Below, piece by piece: positions 24,217 through 35,876 of a stretch of 64,000 nucleotides of DNA (position 1 is the stretch's first letter; every line of letters starts with the position of its first letter). Source of the DNA: Euryodendron excelsum (taxonomy: Eukaryota > Streptophyta > Magnoliopsida > Ericales > Pentaphylacaceae). Both the position numbers and the translations under genes were made by a program. The notes below the pieces were generated by a model. That model made no database searches, was not told where the DNA came from, and worked only from the letters and a program-made list of their open reading frames with translations. The stretch is from contig CM065392.1 in assembly GCA_033060915.1 (NCBI GenBank), forward strand, positions 14,914,501 to 14,978,500, in the 5' to 3' direction.

Positions 24217-27200
24217 CAGAGCCTCTTCCAATATGAAAGAGGTCCGCAAACTCAGTCTAAAAATCCTAATATTCGATATACAGAGCTCGTACCCTCCCTA
24301 AACCCTAGCTTCCCTAGGTTTTTCAAACTCTAGCCACTATACACCAAACCCTAGCCTCCTATACACTTATACACACCCCTATACACTTATACACTAGCCT
24401 CCAACCCTCCTTTGAAGACTTGGATTACTGCAACTGCGAAGCTTTGAAGACCAAAGACAAGCCCTCAAAGATCAAGACTGAAGTGAAGCGAAGACCGAAG
24501 AAAAAGTAAGAAAGCAAGGTGCGCAAAGCCAAGCGAAATAAACAAGACATATTGTAGGCTTTCTCTTTAAGTTGTTGCACTTCCCTCTCTCTCTTCTCTC
24601 TCCTAACCCATTTGGGTTTTCTCTATTTTAATCCCCTATCTCTTTCCCTCCCTTTCTTTGCATGCTTGAAACAAGGGGATTCTCGGTCTATGTGTAGGAT
24701 TGGATTATTGGAGGGTCAGCGTATTGGGGGCTTTCTTTTAGTCTAACTGGAGACCAAGTGCGTTTGGCCCCCTTGATTATGTGGTGAAACCTTTAACCTT
24801 GTATATTCACGACCTTAATTTACATTGTGCATATCATTATCTTGCATTCTTTCAAAAATCGTTTTCAAACTCGTTTTCAAAGCTTGTATTAAACTTGTGT
24901 CGCGCCCAGATTTTTCGCACTCGAGGAATACTCACACAAGCGGGAAAAATGTTGTACTCTCTCGTTAGAACTCATCCTCCTAGAAGAATGAGTGCGACTA
25001 GGTTTGAATTGAAAAATAGGTTGAATAAAGGGCTTTTGAAAAAGATTCGGAGTCGCCACCTAACTTGATTAAGGTGAGTTAGGTCACCTAAAAACTAAGT
25101 ATAATCCGAAAACTATACTTAGGGTTTTTGAAAAAACGATTTGAAAATATCCTCAAGAGAGGGTTTTTTAGGAAAACGGGTTGTTTGGTAACCTTTGGAA
25201 AACATTTAGCCCTTTTTTGAAAAATAACTCCTTTTGGTCTTTGAAAATAGTGATCTAGATTCGGAGGTTGGTTACGTGTAGGGAAGACGCACTAAGCTAT
25301 CACCCTAACCCGCCCTTTCGGTACCTACATGTCAATCTACCCTAGATTCACCTATGAGAGTCTTCGACTAACTATAGTTCAACCCTATTCACTTTGAAAA
25401 ACAATGTTTGAAAAGGAACTAATATGATGCATGATATGGACGTGCAAGATGAGAGAATTGGAAAATAGAAATTGATTTGAAAAGAAATTGATTTGATTTG
25501 AAAATAGACTTGAAGAAATAGAATTGAAATTGGAAAGTTTAAAAATTGAAAGTAGAAATTTGAAAATAGAAATTTTGAAATTGGAATTTGAGATTTGAAA
25601 AGATATTGAAGTTTTGGAAAGTTTAGAATTTAGAAAGATTTTAAATTAGGAAGTTTAAGATTTAGAAAATCTTAACTTAAGAAAGCTTTGAATTTAGAAA
25701 AATTTGAGATTTAGAAAGTTTAAGATTTAGAAAGTTTTAGGGTTTTAGAAAATCTTGAAATTAGGAAAAGTTTGAAAACTTGAATTTGGAAAGGGGGTTG
25801 AATTAGGAAAGATTTTTATTTTCAAGTTTTTGAAAACTTAAGATTTAGGAAAGTGAAGGATTAGGAATGATTTGAATTAGGAAAGAGTTGGATTTTAAAA
25901 TTTAAGGAAAGATTTAAAGTTTAAACTTAGGAAACTTATGGTTTAGGAAGGAATTGAATTAAGAAAGGTTTGGATTTGGAAGGGATTGGATTTGGTTTCT
26001 AAAAGAGAAAGGTTGGATTTTGTTTCCAAAAACGGAGGACGGGATCTAGTTTTCTAAACGGGGAGATTGGATTTGGTTTCCTAAAGGGGAGACAGGATTT
26101 GGGAAGGATTTGGAAAAGGAGATTCTAGAAACCCTAAATTTGGAAAATTATAGTTTTGACATAGAAAATAGGTTTTGGAAACAGGTATAATTTTGATGTG
26201 AAAACAAAAGATTTTGGAAACCTAGGTTTGGGGCAAAGCTTGGAAAACCACGTTTTTGGAAAGAAAATTAGGGCTTCCTAATTGTGGGCTCTAGGGCTTG
26301 ACTTGGGCTCTAAGGAAAGAGTTTTTGGAAAACGCGTTTTTGGAAATGAAGGTTTTCTAGAAGGGAATCCTAGGGAGAAGTTTTTGGAAAGTGTGTTTTT
26401 GGAAACATAGATTTTGGAAGGAAATCCTATAGAGGAAATTTCTAGAAGGAGGATTTTGGAAAGAGAGTTTTTTTAGAAAGGCTTTTGAAGAGAGTTTTTA
26501 GGAAGGGATTTTAAAGAGAAAGAGTTTTGGAAAGGAGTTGAAAAAGGAAGTTTTGAAAAATAGATTTTGGAAGGGAGTTTTTGAAAACAATTTTGGAAAG
26601 GAGAGTTTTAGGAAAGTATGTTGAAAAAGAGATTTTTAGGAAGAGATTTTTGAAGAGAGAGTTTTTGGAAAGTATAAAAACATCTCACTTTCCTAAAGCG
26701 ATTCTAGCCATAAGAGGGCTAGAACCACTTTAAGAAAGTGGTTTTGAAAACAAGGTTTGAAAATATAGACCAAAAGGTCACTTTTAATATAACACTTTCC
26801 TAAAGCAACTCTAGCCATGGAAAGGCTAGAATCACCCTAGAATTGTGGTTTTGAAAACAAGTTTTTGAAAAAGAGATTTTGATGCAATTTTGAAAACAAG
26901 TTTGAAAACAATTTTGAAAACAATTTTGAAAACAACTTTGAAAACGAATTTTGGAAGATGCAAGATTATGATATGCACAATGCAATTTGGGGTCGTGAAC
27001 ATATAAGGCTAGGGCTTCACCACATAATCAAGGGGGCCGGACCCACGTGGTCTTTGGTTAGACTAGAAGAAAGCCCCCGACAGGTGACTCTCCAATAGTC
27101 TAATCCTACACATGGACCGGGAGTCCCCTTGTTTCAAGCATGCAAAGAAAGGGGGGGAAAGAGATGGGGGATTAAAATAGAGAAAACCCAAGTGGGTTGG

Positions 27201-27573
27201 AGAGAGAAGAGAGAGGGGGGAAGTGCAGAAAATTAAAGAGAAAGCCTACCTTGTATCTTCTTTAATTTGCGCGCCTTGCTTGTCTTCGGTCTTCGGTCTT
27301 CGGTCTTCATCTTGATCTTTTTCTTCAACCTTCAAGGATTGTCTTCAAGCTTTTGATGGCAGCTCTTCTGATCTTTAAAGGATGGTTGAAGGCTAGGGTA
27401 TGAGTGTATGGGAGTGTGTATGAGTGTATAGGAGGCTAGGGTTTATGTATGGTGGCTAGGGTTTGGGAAAACCTAGGGAGGCTAGGGTTTAGGAGGTGCT
27501 CGAGCTCTGTATATCAAAATATAGGATTCTTAGGTTAAGTTTGCAGACCCCCTTCATATTGAACGAGGCTCTG

Positions 27574-27581
27574 TATTTATA
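27574..27581 (-). promoter_or_regulatory. LTR TATA box with upstream palindromes (solo LTR b)
   Basis: Minus-strand TATAAATA. The palindrome zone 27596-27707 has an extra GGCGCCACT copy compared with the other LTRs. Confidence 0.7.
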
Positions 27582-28189
27582 GAGGGAGGACAAACCTGGC
27601 GCTTGTTGCAGTGGCGCCAGGGCAAATTTTACACTGGCGCCACTGGCGCCACTAGGAGTGGCGCCAGGCCATTTTTTGGCTTGGCGCCACTACTAGTGGT
27701 GCCAGCCAATTAGGAAAGATTTAAGGTCGGCAAGCAACGTATCTTTGACTAGATTTGGACGCTTGTACTAGTGACTACCATGCAATTTTTAGCCTGGCTT
27801 CACTAGGAGTGACTCTGGAAAGTCCGGGAAAGATTTGAAGGAGCCGGGAATGACCTGGAAGGCCGGAAAGGAGCAGGAACACTTAAAATAGTGTCCTGGA
27901 GGTATTTGACTTGGAAAGTGAGGATAAGGTGGGTCGGAAAGGTTGACCGGGCCTTTAGGGGCAAAACGGTCAATCGGACTGGAAAACTGCCGGGGCGAAC
28001 CCGGATTGTCCTGGAAAAAGACTTGGGATCTGGAAACATTATTTAGAATGTTCCCAGAGGTTGCCGATTTGATTCCCAGAGCCGGCGTGGTCGGAAAAGG
28101 AGACCGGCCCACCAGGGGCAAAACGGTCATTTTGTACCGGGTCTGCCTGAACTGACTCGGAATGGTCCGGAAAGGTAAAGGAAGGTCGA

Positions 28190-28530
28190 GAACACTATAA
28201 AAAGTATTCTCGGGACATTACCGGTTTGATACCCAGAGCCGGTGTGGTTAAAGAAGGAGACCAGCCCTCTAGGGGCAAAACGGTCATTTTGTACCGGGTT
28301 TGCCGGAACTGACTCGGAATGATTCGGAAAGGTAAAGGAAGGTTGAGAATACTATAAAAAGTATTCTCAGGACATTACCGGTTTGATACCCAGAGCCGGT
28401 GTGGTCGAAGAAGGAGACCGGCCCTCTAGGGGCAAAATGGTCATTTTGTACCGGGTTTGCCGGAACTGACTCAGAATGGTCCGGAAAGGTAAAGGAAGGT
28501 CGAGAAAACTATAAAAAGTATTCTCGGGTG
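28190..28530. repeat. ~158-bp tandem duplication in solo LTR b
   Basis: The block from AACACTATAAAAAGTATTCTCGGGACATTACCGG through GGAAAGGTAAAGGAAGGT occurs twice in near-identical form (starting about 28189 and 28346), plus a partial third copy. Other LTRs have this block once or in diverged copies. Confidence 0.75.
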
Positions 28531-28659
28531 CTTAGGGGCAAAATGGTCATCTTGACCGGAAAGTCTCGGAAAAGGTCCTAAGGGTAGTCTGGTCATTTTT
28601 CGCCGAAGTGAGCTAACAGACACGGGTGTTGACCTAGGTTTTGAGTGTCTCCGCCACTC

Positions 28660-29045
28660 TAACGGTGTGAGTATTTCCGCTACTCGGACGGGGTTGATGA
28701 TTTGTGAGTATTTCCGCTACTCAGACGGGGTTGAGTATTTCCACTACTCGGACGGTGTTGAGTATTTCTGCTACTAGGACGGGGTTGATGATTTGGGAGT
28801 ATTTTCGCTACTCGGACGGGGTTGAGTAGTTCCGCTACTCTAACGGGGTTGATGATTTGGGAGTATTTTCGCTACTCGGACGGGGTTGAGTATTTCCGCT
28901 ACTCTAACGGGATTGATGATTTGGGAGTATTTCCGCTACTTGGAAGGGGTTGAGTATTTTCGCTACTCTAGCGGGGTTGATGATTTGGGAGTATTTCCGC
29001 TACTCGGACGGGGTTGAGTATTTCCACTACTCTAACGGTTTTGTG
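28660..29045. repeat. ~65-bp tandem expansion specific to solo LTR b
   Basis: Five to six units of GAGTATTTCCGCTACTCGGACGG plus GGTTGATGATTTGG. Each contains the inverted repeat GAGTA-N7-TACTC. The other LTRs have only two or three such motifs at this place. Confidence 0.85.
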
Positions 29046-29061
29046 AGTAGTTTTGCTACTC

Positions 29062-29310
29062 GTATCGTCTCGAGGAATAAACTGTCTCGAGAGAGGGATT
29101 GAAAAGGGGTCTTACCGTCTCCGAAGAGACGTGCCTGGATTGAAACCGTCTCGAGGAATAAACTGTCTCGAGAGTGGGATTGGAAAGGGGTCTTACCGTC
29201 TCCGAAGAGACGTGCCTGGATTGAAACCGTCTCGAGGAATAAACTGTCTCAAGAGTGAGATTAGAAAGGGGTCTTACCGTCTCCGAAGAGACGTGCCTAG
29301 ATTGTGAGTG
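29062..29310. repeat. 81-bp tandem array in solo LTR b
   Basis: Three units with CGTCTCGAGGAATAAACTGTCTCGAGAG and CGTCTCCGAAGAGACG. They are followed (29300-29475) by about five copies of a ~33-bp unit TTTCCGCCACTCTAACGGTTTTGTGAG. Confidence 0.9.
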
Positions 29311-32300
29311 TTTCCGCCACTCTAACGGTTTTGTGAGTACTTCCGCTACTCTAACGGTTTTGTGAGTACTTCAGCTACTCTAACGGTTTTGTGAGTGTTT
29401 CCGCCACTCTAACGATTTTGTGAGTGTTTCCGCCACTCTAACGGTTTTGTGAGTAGTTTTGCTACTCGGTCCGTCTCGAGGAATAAACTGTCTCGAGAGA
29501 GGGATTGGAATTAGAATAAGAAAGGACAATGCCCCTAAGGGCATTTTGGTCATTTTGCCTCTATTTGGGCCTGACAGGCCCGCAAAGCGATTGCAAGACG
29601 GAATTTAGACCTAGAGGATTGGTTTCGATTGGAATATGCCCACGATGACTTGAAAACAAGTCTGGACGGAGTGTAGATTGCCGAGCGGTCAAAAATGGGG
29701 TGCTTACAACTTGTTTTCAAAATTGCATCAAAATCTTGTTTTTCAAAACTTATTTTCAAAATCACAATCCTAGGGTGATTCTAACCTTTCCATGGCTAGG
29801 GTTGCTTGAGGAAAGCGTTACATTTAAAGAGACTAATATGGTCTATATTTTCAACTCCTTGTTTTCAAAACCACTTACTTAAAGTGGTTCTAACCTTCTT
29901 ATGGTTAGGATCGCTTTAGGAAAGTGAGACGTTTTTATACTCTCCAAAAACTCTCTTTTCAAAAGTCTCTTTTTCTAAAACCCTCTTTTTCAACATGCTT
30001 TCTAAAAGCTCTTCTTTCCAAAATTGTTTTCTAAAAACTCCCTTCAAAAATCTATTTTCCAAAACTTCTCTTTTCAAACTCCTTTCCAAAATACTCTCCT
30101 CAAAATTCGCTTTGCTAAAAACTCTTTCCTAAAAGCTTCTTCCAAAATTTTGTTTTCAGAACTCTCTCAAAGTTTTACTTTCCAAAAACTTCCTTCGTAC
30201 AACTCTTCCCAAAAATCTATTTCTAAAAACTCCTCTCTAGGATTTCATTTCAAAAATCCCTTTTTTGAAAAACTCACTTTCCAAAATCTCTTTTCTTAGA
30301 GCCCAAGTCAAACCTTAGTGCCAACGTTTAGGAAACCCTATTTTTCCTTCCTAAAAATATGATGTCCAATCCCTTATTTTGGCCTCAAAACCTAGGTTTC
30401 TAAAACCTCTTGTTTTCTACATCAAAACTATACATATTTCTAAAACCTATTTTTCTACATCAAAACTATAGTCTTCCAAATCTAGGGTTTCTCAAAACTT
30501 CGCTTTCCAAATTCTTGTCAAATCCAATCTTTCCGTTTAGGAAACTTGATCCAGTCCTCCATTTTCGGAAACAAAGTCAAACCTTCTTTTTTAGAAACAA
30601 AATTTAATCCATTGTTTTAGGAAATAGGAATATTAACTCTTCCCAGTCAAAATCTTTCCTAATTCAAATCCTTCATAATCTTCTACTTTCCTAAATCTTA
30701 AGTTTTCAAAACTTGAACATAAAAATCTTTCATAAATTTTAAAACTCAAAATCTAAATCTTTCCTAATTCAACTCTCTCTTAATTTCCTAATTTCCTAAA
30801 CCATAAGTTTCCTAAAACTTTCAAATCTGTCCTTAAACATTAAACTTTCACATTTTTCCTAATTCAACCCTTTTCTTAATTCTACCCCCTTTCAAATCTT
30901 AACTTTCCAAATCTAAGTTTTCAAATCTCTTCTAAACTCAAACCTTTTCTAATTTCAAGATTTTCTAAAATTCAAATTCTAAAACTTTCTAAGTCTTAAA
31001 TTTTCTAAATTTCAAAATTTTCTAAATTCCATAACTTTCTAAATTCAAAACTTTCTTAAGTTAAGACTTTCTAAATCCCAAACCTTTTAATTTTTAAACC
31101 TTTCTTATTTTAAAATTTTCCAATTCAAATCTTCCTTAAATCTTAAACTTTCTTAATTTCAAAACTTTCCTAAGTTAAAACTTTCTTAATTCAAAACTTT
31201 TCTATTTCAAAACTTTCCTTTTCTAAGTTGAAACTTTCTAAATTTAAAACTTTCTTAAAACGAAATGTTTCCTATTTCAAAACTTTCTTAATCCAACACT
31301 TTCCTAATTCAAAAACTTTCCCAATTCGAAATCTTTCCTAAAACGACATTTTCCTAATTCAAACTTTTCCTAATTCAAAACTTTCCTAAAACGAAACTTT
31401 CCTAAAATGACACTTTCCTATTTAGACACTTTCTTAATTCGAACCTTTCCTAAGTCCAATCTTTCCAAATCTTCCAAGTCCAACATTTGAGTCAATTCTT
31501 TTCGAAAATCTTTCCAAGTCAAGTCCAATCCTCCTTTTCTAAGTTTCTAAGTCTAGGTTTCCTAAAAACCAAGTCTTTCAAATCCAATCTTTTCAAATCT
31601 TCCAATCAAAGTCCAAATTTCCTACCTTTCTAATTTCAATTCGAATTCCAACTCCAACTCTTTTCCAAGTCAACTCTTCTATTTTCAATCGGATTCTTAT
31701 CTGAACTACAACTGACCTAATTCCTCTAAAAGGATATGTAGGCAACCCTCATGGGTGCGGTCACAACATTTTTCAAGTTTCTATTTTCACAGAATCTTTC
31801 CAACTTTCCAATCTATTTTCAAACTGCCAATTCCAAATTTCTCTTTCCAAATCTCTATTTTCAATTTCCAAAAGCTTCTTTCCAAATTCAGACTTCTATC
31901 TCTTACTTTTCAAATCAAATCAATTTCTTTTCAAATCTATTTTTCAATTCTCTTTTCTTGCACTTGCATATCATGCATTATGTTAAATTTTTTTTTAAAC
32001 ATTCTTTTTCAATGCGGATAGGATTGAGCATTAGTTAGTTGAAGACTCTCATAGGTGAATCTAGGGTAAATAGACATGTAGGTACCACATGGGTGGGATA
32101 GGGTGATGGCTTAGTGCGCCTTCCCTGCACGTAACCAACCTCCAAACCTAGATCACTGTTTTCGAAAGGTCAAAAACGGAGTTATTTTTCAAAAAGGGCT
32201 TACATGTTTTCCAAAGGTTGCTAAACGACTTGTTTTCTTAAAAACGCTCTCTTGAGGTAGTATTTTCAAAATCGTTTTCTAAAATCCTAAGTGTAGTTTT

Positions 32301-32511
32301 CGGATTATGCTTAGTTTTTAGGTGACTTAACTCACCTTAATTAAGTTAGGTGGCGACTCCAAACTTTTTTCAAAAGCCCTTTATTCATATCTATTTCCAA
32401 TTCAAATATAGTCGCACTCATTCTTCTAGGAGGGTGAGTTTTAACGAGAGAGTACAGTATTTTTCCCGCTTGTGTGTGTATTCCTCGAGTGCGAAAAATT
32501 TGGGTGCGACA

Positions 32512-32516
32512 ATAGG
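32512..32516. repeat. Target-site duplication of R1, right (ATAGG)
   Basis: The partner of ACAGG at 5711-5715. Confidence 0.8.
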
Positions 32517-34125
32517 TTATGAGCGAGCCTCCTCTAGGCATAGACAGACAGACATAAATCTTGGTGACTTGGAGATGCCGGATATTCCTCCGGTAGGGGA
32601 TTTAGCTTATCATCCTAGCGTATACTCTCGATAGCACCTACCTCCTCCATTGGTACATGTATCATTTAGAGGAGCCGTCCATCTTGCTTTCAGCACCATA
32701 CAGTGGGCAGCTCCATCTTACCAAGTCTTTTTGGCTGAGATCGAGTTTGGGGCCTTCATGGGATTACAGGCTAACCGCCTGAACAGACATCTAGTGCTGT
32801 CTTTGTTTGAGAGGTGATTTGGTGAGACCGGGACATTCCATTTCGTAGGCTTTGAGTTGGGACCTACTCCCTTTGATTGGGCCATCATCACGGGGCTTTC
32901 CTTTGTCGGTCAACTGATCACCCTATAGTTAGTCAACAAGGCTAATGCGTGTGTTTTGTTGGACTTGCCTCCTCCTGAGCGTTCTGCCTTTCTAGTCTCT
33001 TGGCTTAGTTGAGATTATAGTACCTTTACTGTTGAGCCACCACCTGCCTGTTGAGACATCATAAGGCGAGGACTTGTTTTGTATATCATTTTTAGCATTT
33101 TCTGTAATAACAACAAGTCACTCATCCCTTTCACTTGGTGACCATAGTAGCTGATCTTAGGGTTCTATTTGAGTTGGATTGGGGGTCCTTTTCCTTTGGC
33201 TGCTTCATTCTATCCATGCGAGTCTAGACCTTTCTCACTGGGGTAGTGTGACTGGTTTTTGGCCCTTTCTTGTCTGGTGGAGCTATGAGTACTTGTCGGT
33301 CTAAAGTCCCGAGGTCATTGAGGCTGATCTTTATCCCCGAGCTTTGCGGTGGGCTCGTGATCAGATAGCCTAGCGGTTAAAGATTACTGACTTTGTGATG
33401 ATCCGGGCTAACCTGAGCTTATCGAGGCGAGGGATGTGACTTGGCGGCCCTTCGTCTGATCGATTCATTATGAGGCGGTCAGGTACTTGGTCTTATTGTC
33501 TCTATCGAGGGTTTCCTTTCTCAATAATGATTCCTGGGAATCTTATCTAGGAGACTGGCATTGGCGTTAGCTTTATAAGGAGTTCCGGTCAGCAGGGGAT
33601 CTGCTAGAGTACATGATCGGAACCTTGGTTGAGGGGGTCCCCATTATATATCATGAGAGTCATCCCGGTACTGGTTTTTTGCTTCCTCTGGAGACTTATT
33701 ATGTTGCACACTTTGGAGCCCATCTTGTAGGTGCTGTTACTTAGTTTAAGGTGGTAGTCGGTGGGTACGCCGTTGGCCAATAGGTGGTGGATTTGTGGCG
33801 TTGAGCTGGAGGATACATGCCCCAAGCTGAGTTTATCGCTGTGAGGGACCAGAGGGATGGGTACCAAACTGAGAGGGACCAGTTCTAGATGGAGAGTGAT
33901 AATTTCTAGGTGGAGGTAGCTTCCTTGATGGCATAGTTGGCTTAGATGGGAGGTGGCGGGGTATGTTGTCCTTCCCCCTTTTTGTTCTGACGTTGCTTAG
34001 TTATCCCTTTGCCTTGCTGTTTCCATTTTTCTTCTTTGTAGGATGCTGGTGCTTCTAGCAGTTGCTCGCCTCCTCTAGAGCCAGGTTTCGGAGACTTTGA
34101 TCTAGACATTGACTTTAACTTTTGA
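32517..34125 (+). pseudogene. Antisense PMD-like gene of R3, main part
   Basis: This continues the frame broken by R1 at 5715: YERASSRHRQTD, then MPDIPP..DLAYHPSVYSR. The plant mobile domain core follows (FGAFMGLQANRLNRHL, GETGTFHFVGFELGPTP, DWAIITGLSFVG). There are many in-frame stops, mostly TAG/TGA where R2 has Gln, Arg or Trp. A short intron (33961-34041, GTATGT..TTTGTAG) precedes a final exon 34042-34125 coding for an acidic tail ending FGDFDLDIDFNF. The gene is dead but splicing signals and protein order match R2. It is antisense to R3. Confidence 0.78.
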
Positions 34126-35876
34126 TGAGTGCCCCCTTTATATAGACTCAGATTTTTCCTATATTCTATCTTGGAGATGTATTTAGTTTCATTGTTAGAC
34201 AGTTTATTTTGTAAATTTTGCATAGAGTGGATATTTATGGTTCAGATAATTAGATGTATGTATCGATACATGGACAGGTAGAGATATTTCTGATTTACAT
34301 AACTAGGTATATGAACAGATGTATGTACAGGGATAATGATGATGATATGTATTTATTACATGAGATGATATTCAATTGCTTTGGTGACTTCTGTTTCTAT
34401 AGGGAGCTATGTCTTATATATGCGAAGCTCATGCCGAAACTTTTGCAGAAATACATACACATGTTAGGGATGTAACAATTAATACAATGAATGGGGTACT
34501 GACAAACTATACATCCTTGAAATGGCAACTTCTTCCTTGTTAGGGGTTGGTCTCTCTTTTGGTTTGACTTTACCTTGACTGGATGATAGCATTTTGTACC
34601 TTTCTCGTCCTTTTGATCGACTTCGACTTTCTACCTTGGGTTAGTGTATGGGCTCATTTGGGCTTGAACTATCAACCCTCGGAGCTTTGGCAACAGCTTA
34701 CTTGACCTTTGGTAGAGTGATGAGCAGCTAGTCTTTTAATCCAAGGAGACTTTGTTTTAGGACTGTAATGTAGGCTAGGTTATGGGGTTTCGAAACAACG
34801 AGATATACAGGCTCAATTTTAATGTCACTTTCAGTAAGATTTAGATCCATACCATCCTTCACTATTTTTTCCAATGTAGTTAGCATCCTTCTTTAGTTTC
34901 GACAACATATCTGGCTCATTTAGATCAAGCAATCTACTGTCAATCGGAGTGGACTTAAATAGGGTTGTAATGTAGGCCATGGCTTGGGGTTTAACAAGAA
35001 AAAGGTAAAGGCTCGAACCTACAACTTCTATTGGGCTTCTTTATCACCTAGGATCACCTTTGAACTTTCCTTCTTGCCTTTACTATATACTCCTCAAAAT
35101 GCCATGAAATGACTCTTTTCTCTTTCGGCCTTTCTATATGCTTTTCAAGATGGCACAAACATGACTTTCTTCAAGCCCTTTCTCATATATGCTTCTTCCT
35201 GTAATTTTTTTTTTTAGCCTTTTGCCCCTTAGCAACTCTTTCTTTTTGCTTTTCTTTTCTTTTATTTTTTTTTTTTGCTTTTTATGAGATGAACATTTTT
35301 ACAACTTCTTTCTCTCAAATTCTTTCCTTAGCATTTCAATTTAACCCATTGTGGGCGGTGATCCCTAGGTTGGAATTTTTTCTCTTAAAAAGGAAAGTAA
35401 CCAGCTCAAAGGGTTTGACAATGGCTGCTTTGGACTGTATAGGAGATGAAATGAGGGCCTCTCTTCACTTTGAACTAGATTGCTTGATCCATAGAGCCTT
35501 TAACATTACTTTAGCTTGATGAAGGTCGAATGACATGCTTTACGGAGTTCTCAGTTATCTGTCTGCCCCAGTATGGGGGGAATGGTCTTGGATCAGGGTT
35601 GACAAGGAATCTTTTGCTTTCTGTGAGGCACTGGTGGGTTAAGCAAAGGGTATATAAACATAATCATCATTTTTATTTTTTTTTTATGGAAAAATGAAAG
35701 ATGGATCCTCTTCCTTTTGATAGTCTGGTCACACATCGTTTAGCTTCGTTGTCTCACAAGTGTTACTTTTAGGGTAATTTCCTCACTCATCTTCATCCTT
35801 TCTCTTTTCGAAAGTTGATCAATCAACGAGTGGCTAACTCATGCTATCATGCCTTTCAAGTCAGGTTCTCCATAAC
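34126..35876 (-). mobile_element. R3 internal region, non-coding part up to a deletion junction
   Basis: It begins with a conserved antisense 3' untranslated stretch (GAGATGTATT..GTTAGACAGTTTATTTTG, also in R2 at ~50255). It continues with spacer blocks matching R2 50500-51100 and 56205-57060. T-rich runs lie near 35200-35290. No gene. Similarity to R2 stops at about 35872, where LTR sequence begins, so the gag region, primer-binding site and LTR 3' half are lost. Confidence 0.75.

Larger units (their letters stand above)
24898..29708 (-). mobile_element. Solo LTR b, nested in the R1 3' LTR
   Basis: A 4811-bp minus-strand LTR with a perfect 5-bp duplication ACTTG at 24893-24897 and 29709-29713. 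The plus strand reads TGTCGCGCCCAG...GGGGTGCTTACA. Removing it restores AAACTTG|TTTTCAAAATTGC as in the 5' LTR. It carries the most expanded tandem arrays in the window (28660-29475). Confidence 0.95.
5716..32511 (+). mobile_element. R1: complete large LTR retrotransposon with two nested solo LTRs
   Basis: This plus-strand element is bounded by a 5-bp duplication (ACAGG/ATAGG). Removing it rejoins the PMD-like frame of R3 (5471-5715 to 32517-34125). Its parts are 5' LTR 5716-15590, primer-binding site 15593-15610, internal region to about 22757, and 3' LTR about 22758-32511. Each LTR is split by a minus-strand solo LTR. It encodes no pol. The 3' LTR has lost its first ~190 bp together with ~500 bp of internal sequence. 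In short stretches aligned by eye the two LTRs differ by about 7-12%, so it is not a recent insertion. Confidence 0.9.
22758..32511 (+). repeat. R1 3' LTR, 5'-truncated and split by a solo LTR
   Basis: It begins abruptly at GGTCCAATTCCAAATCA, which matches position ~5904 of the 5' LTR, so about 190 bp including TGTAAGC are missing. It ends GGTGCGACA at 32511, followed by ATAGG. It contains the ~46-bp array (22760-22965), the palindromes (24131-24195), a TATA box (24209), the pyrimidine-rich tract (about 29920-31660) and TGGCGACTCC (32351-32360). Confidence 0.88.

Noticed and set aside
28660..29475. CRISPR-like regular repeats
   Set aside because: Units are head-to-tail without unique spacers, lie inside a plant LTR, and no cas genes exist.
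34254..34475. ORF with tandem Met/Tyr codons in R3 spacer
   Set aside because: It lies in the non-coding stretch after the antisense gene. The equivalent R2 sequence (50320-50480) does not keep the frame.
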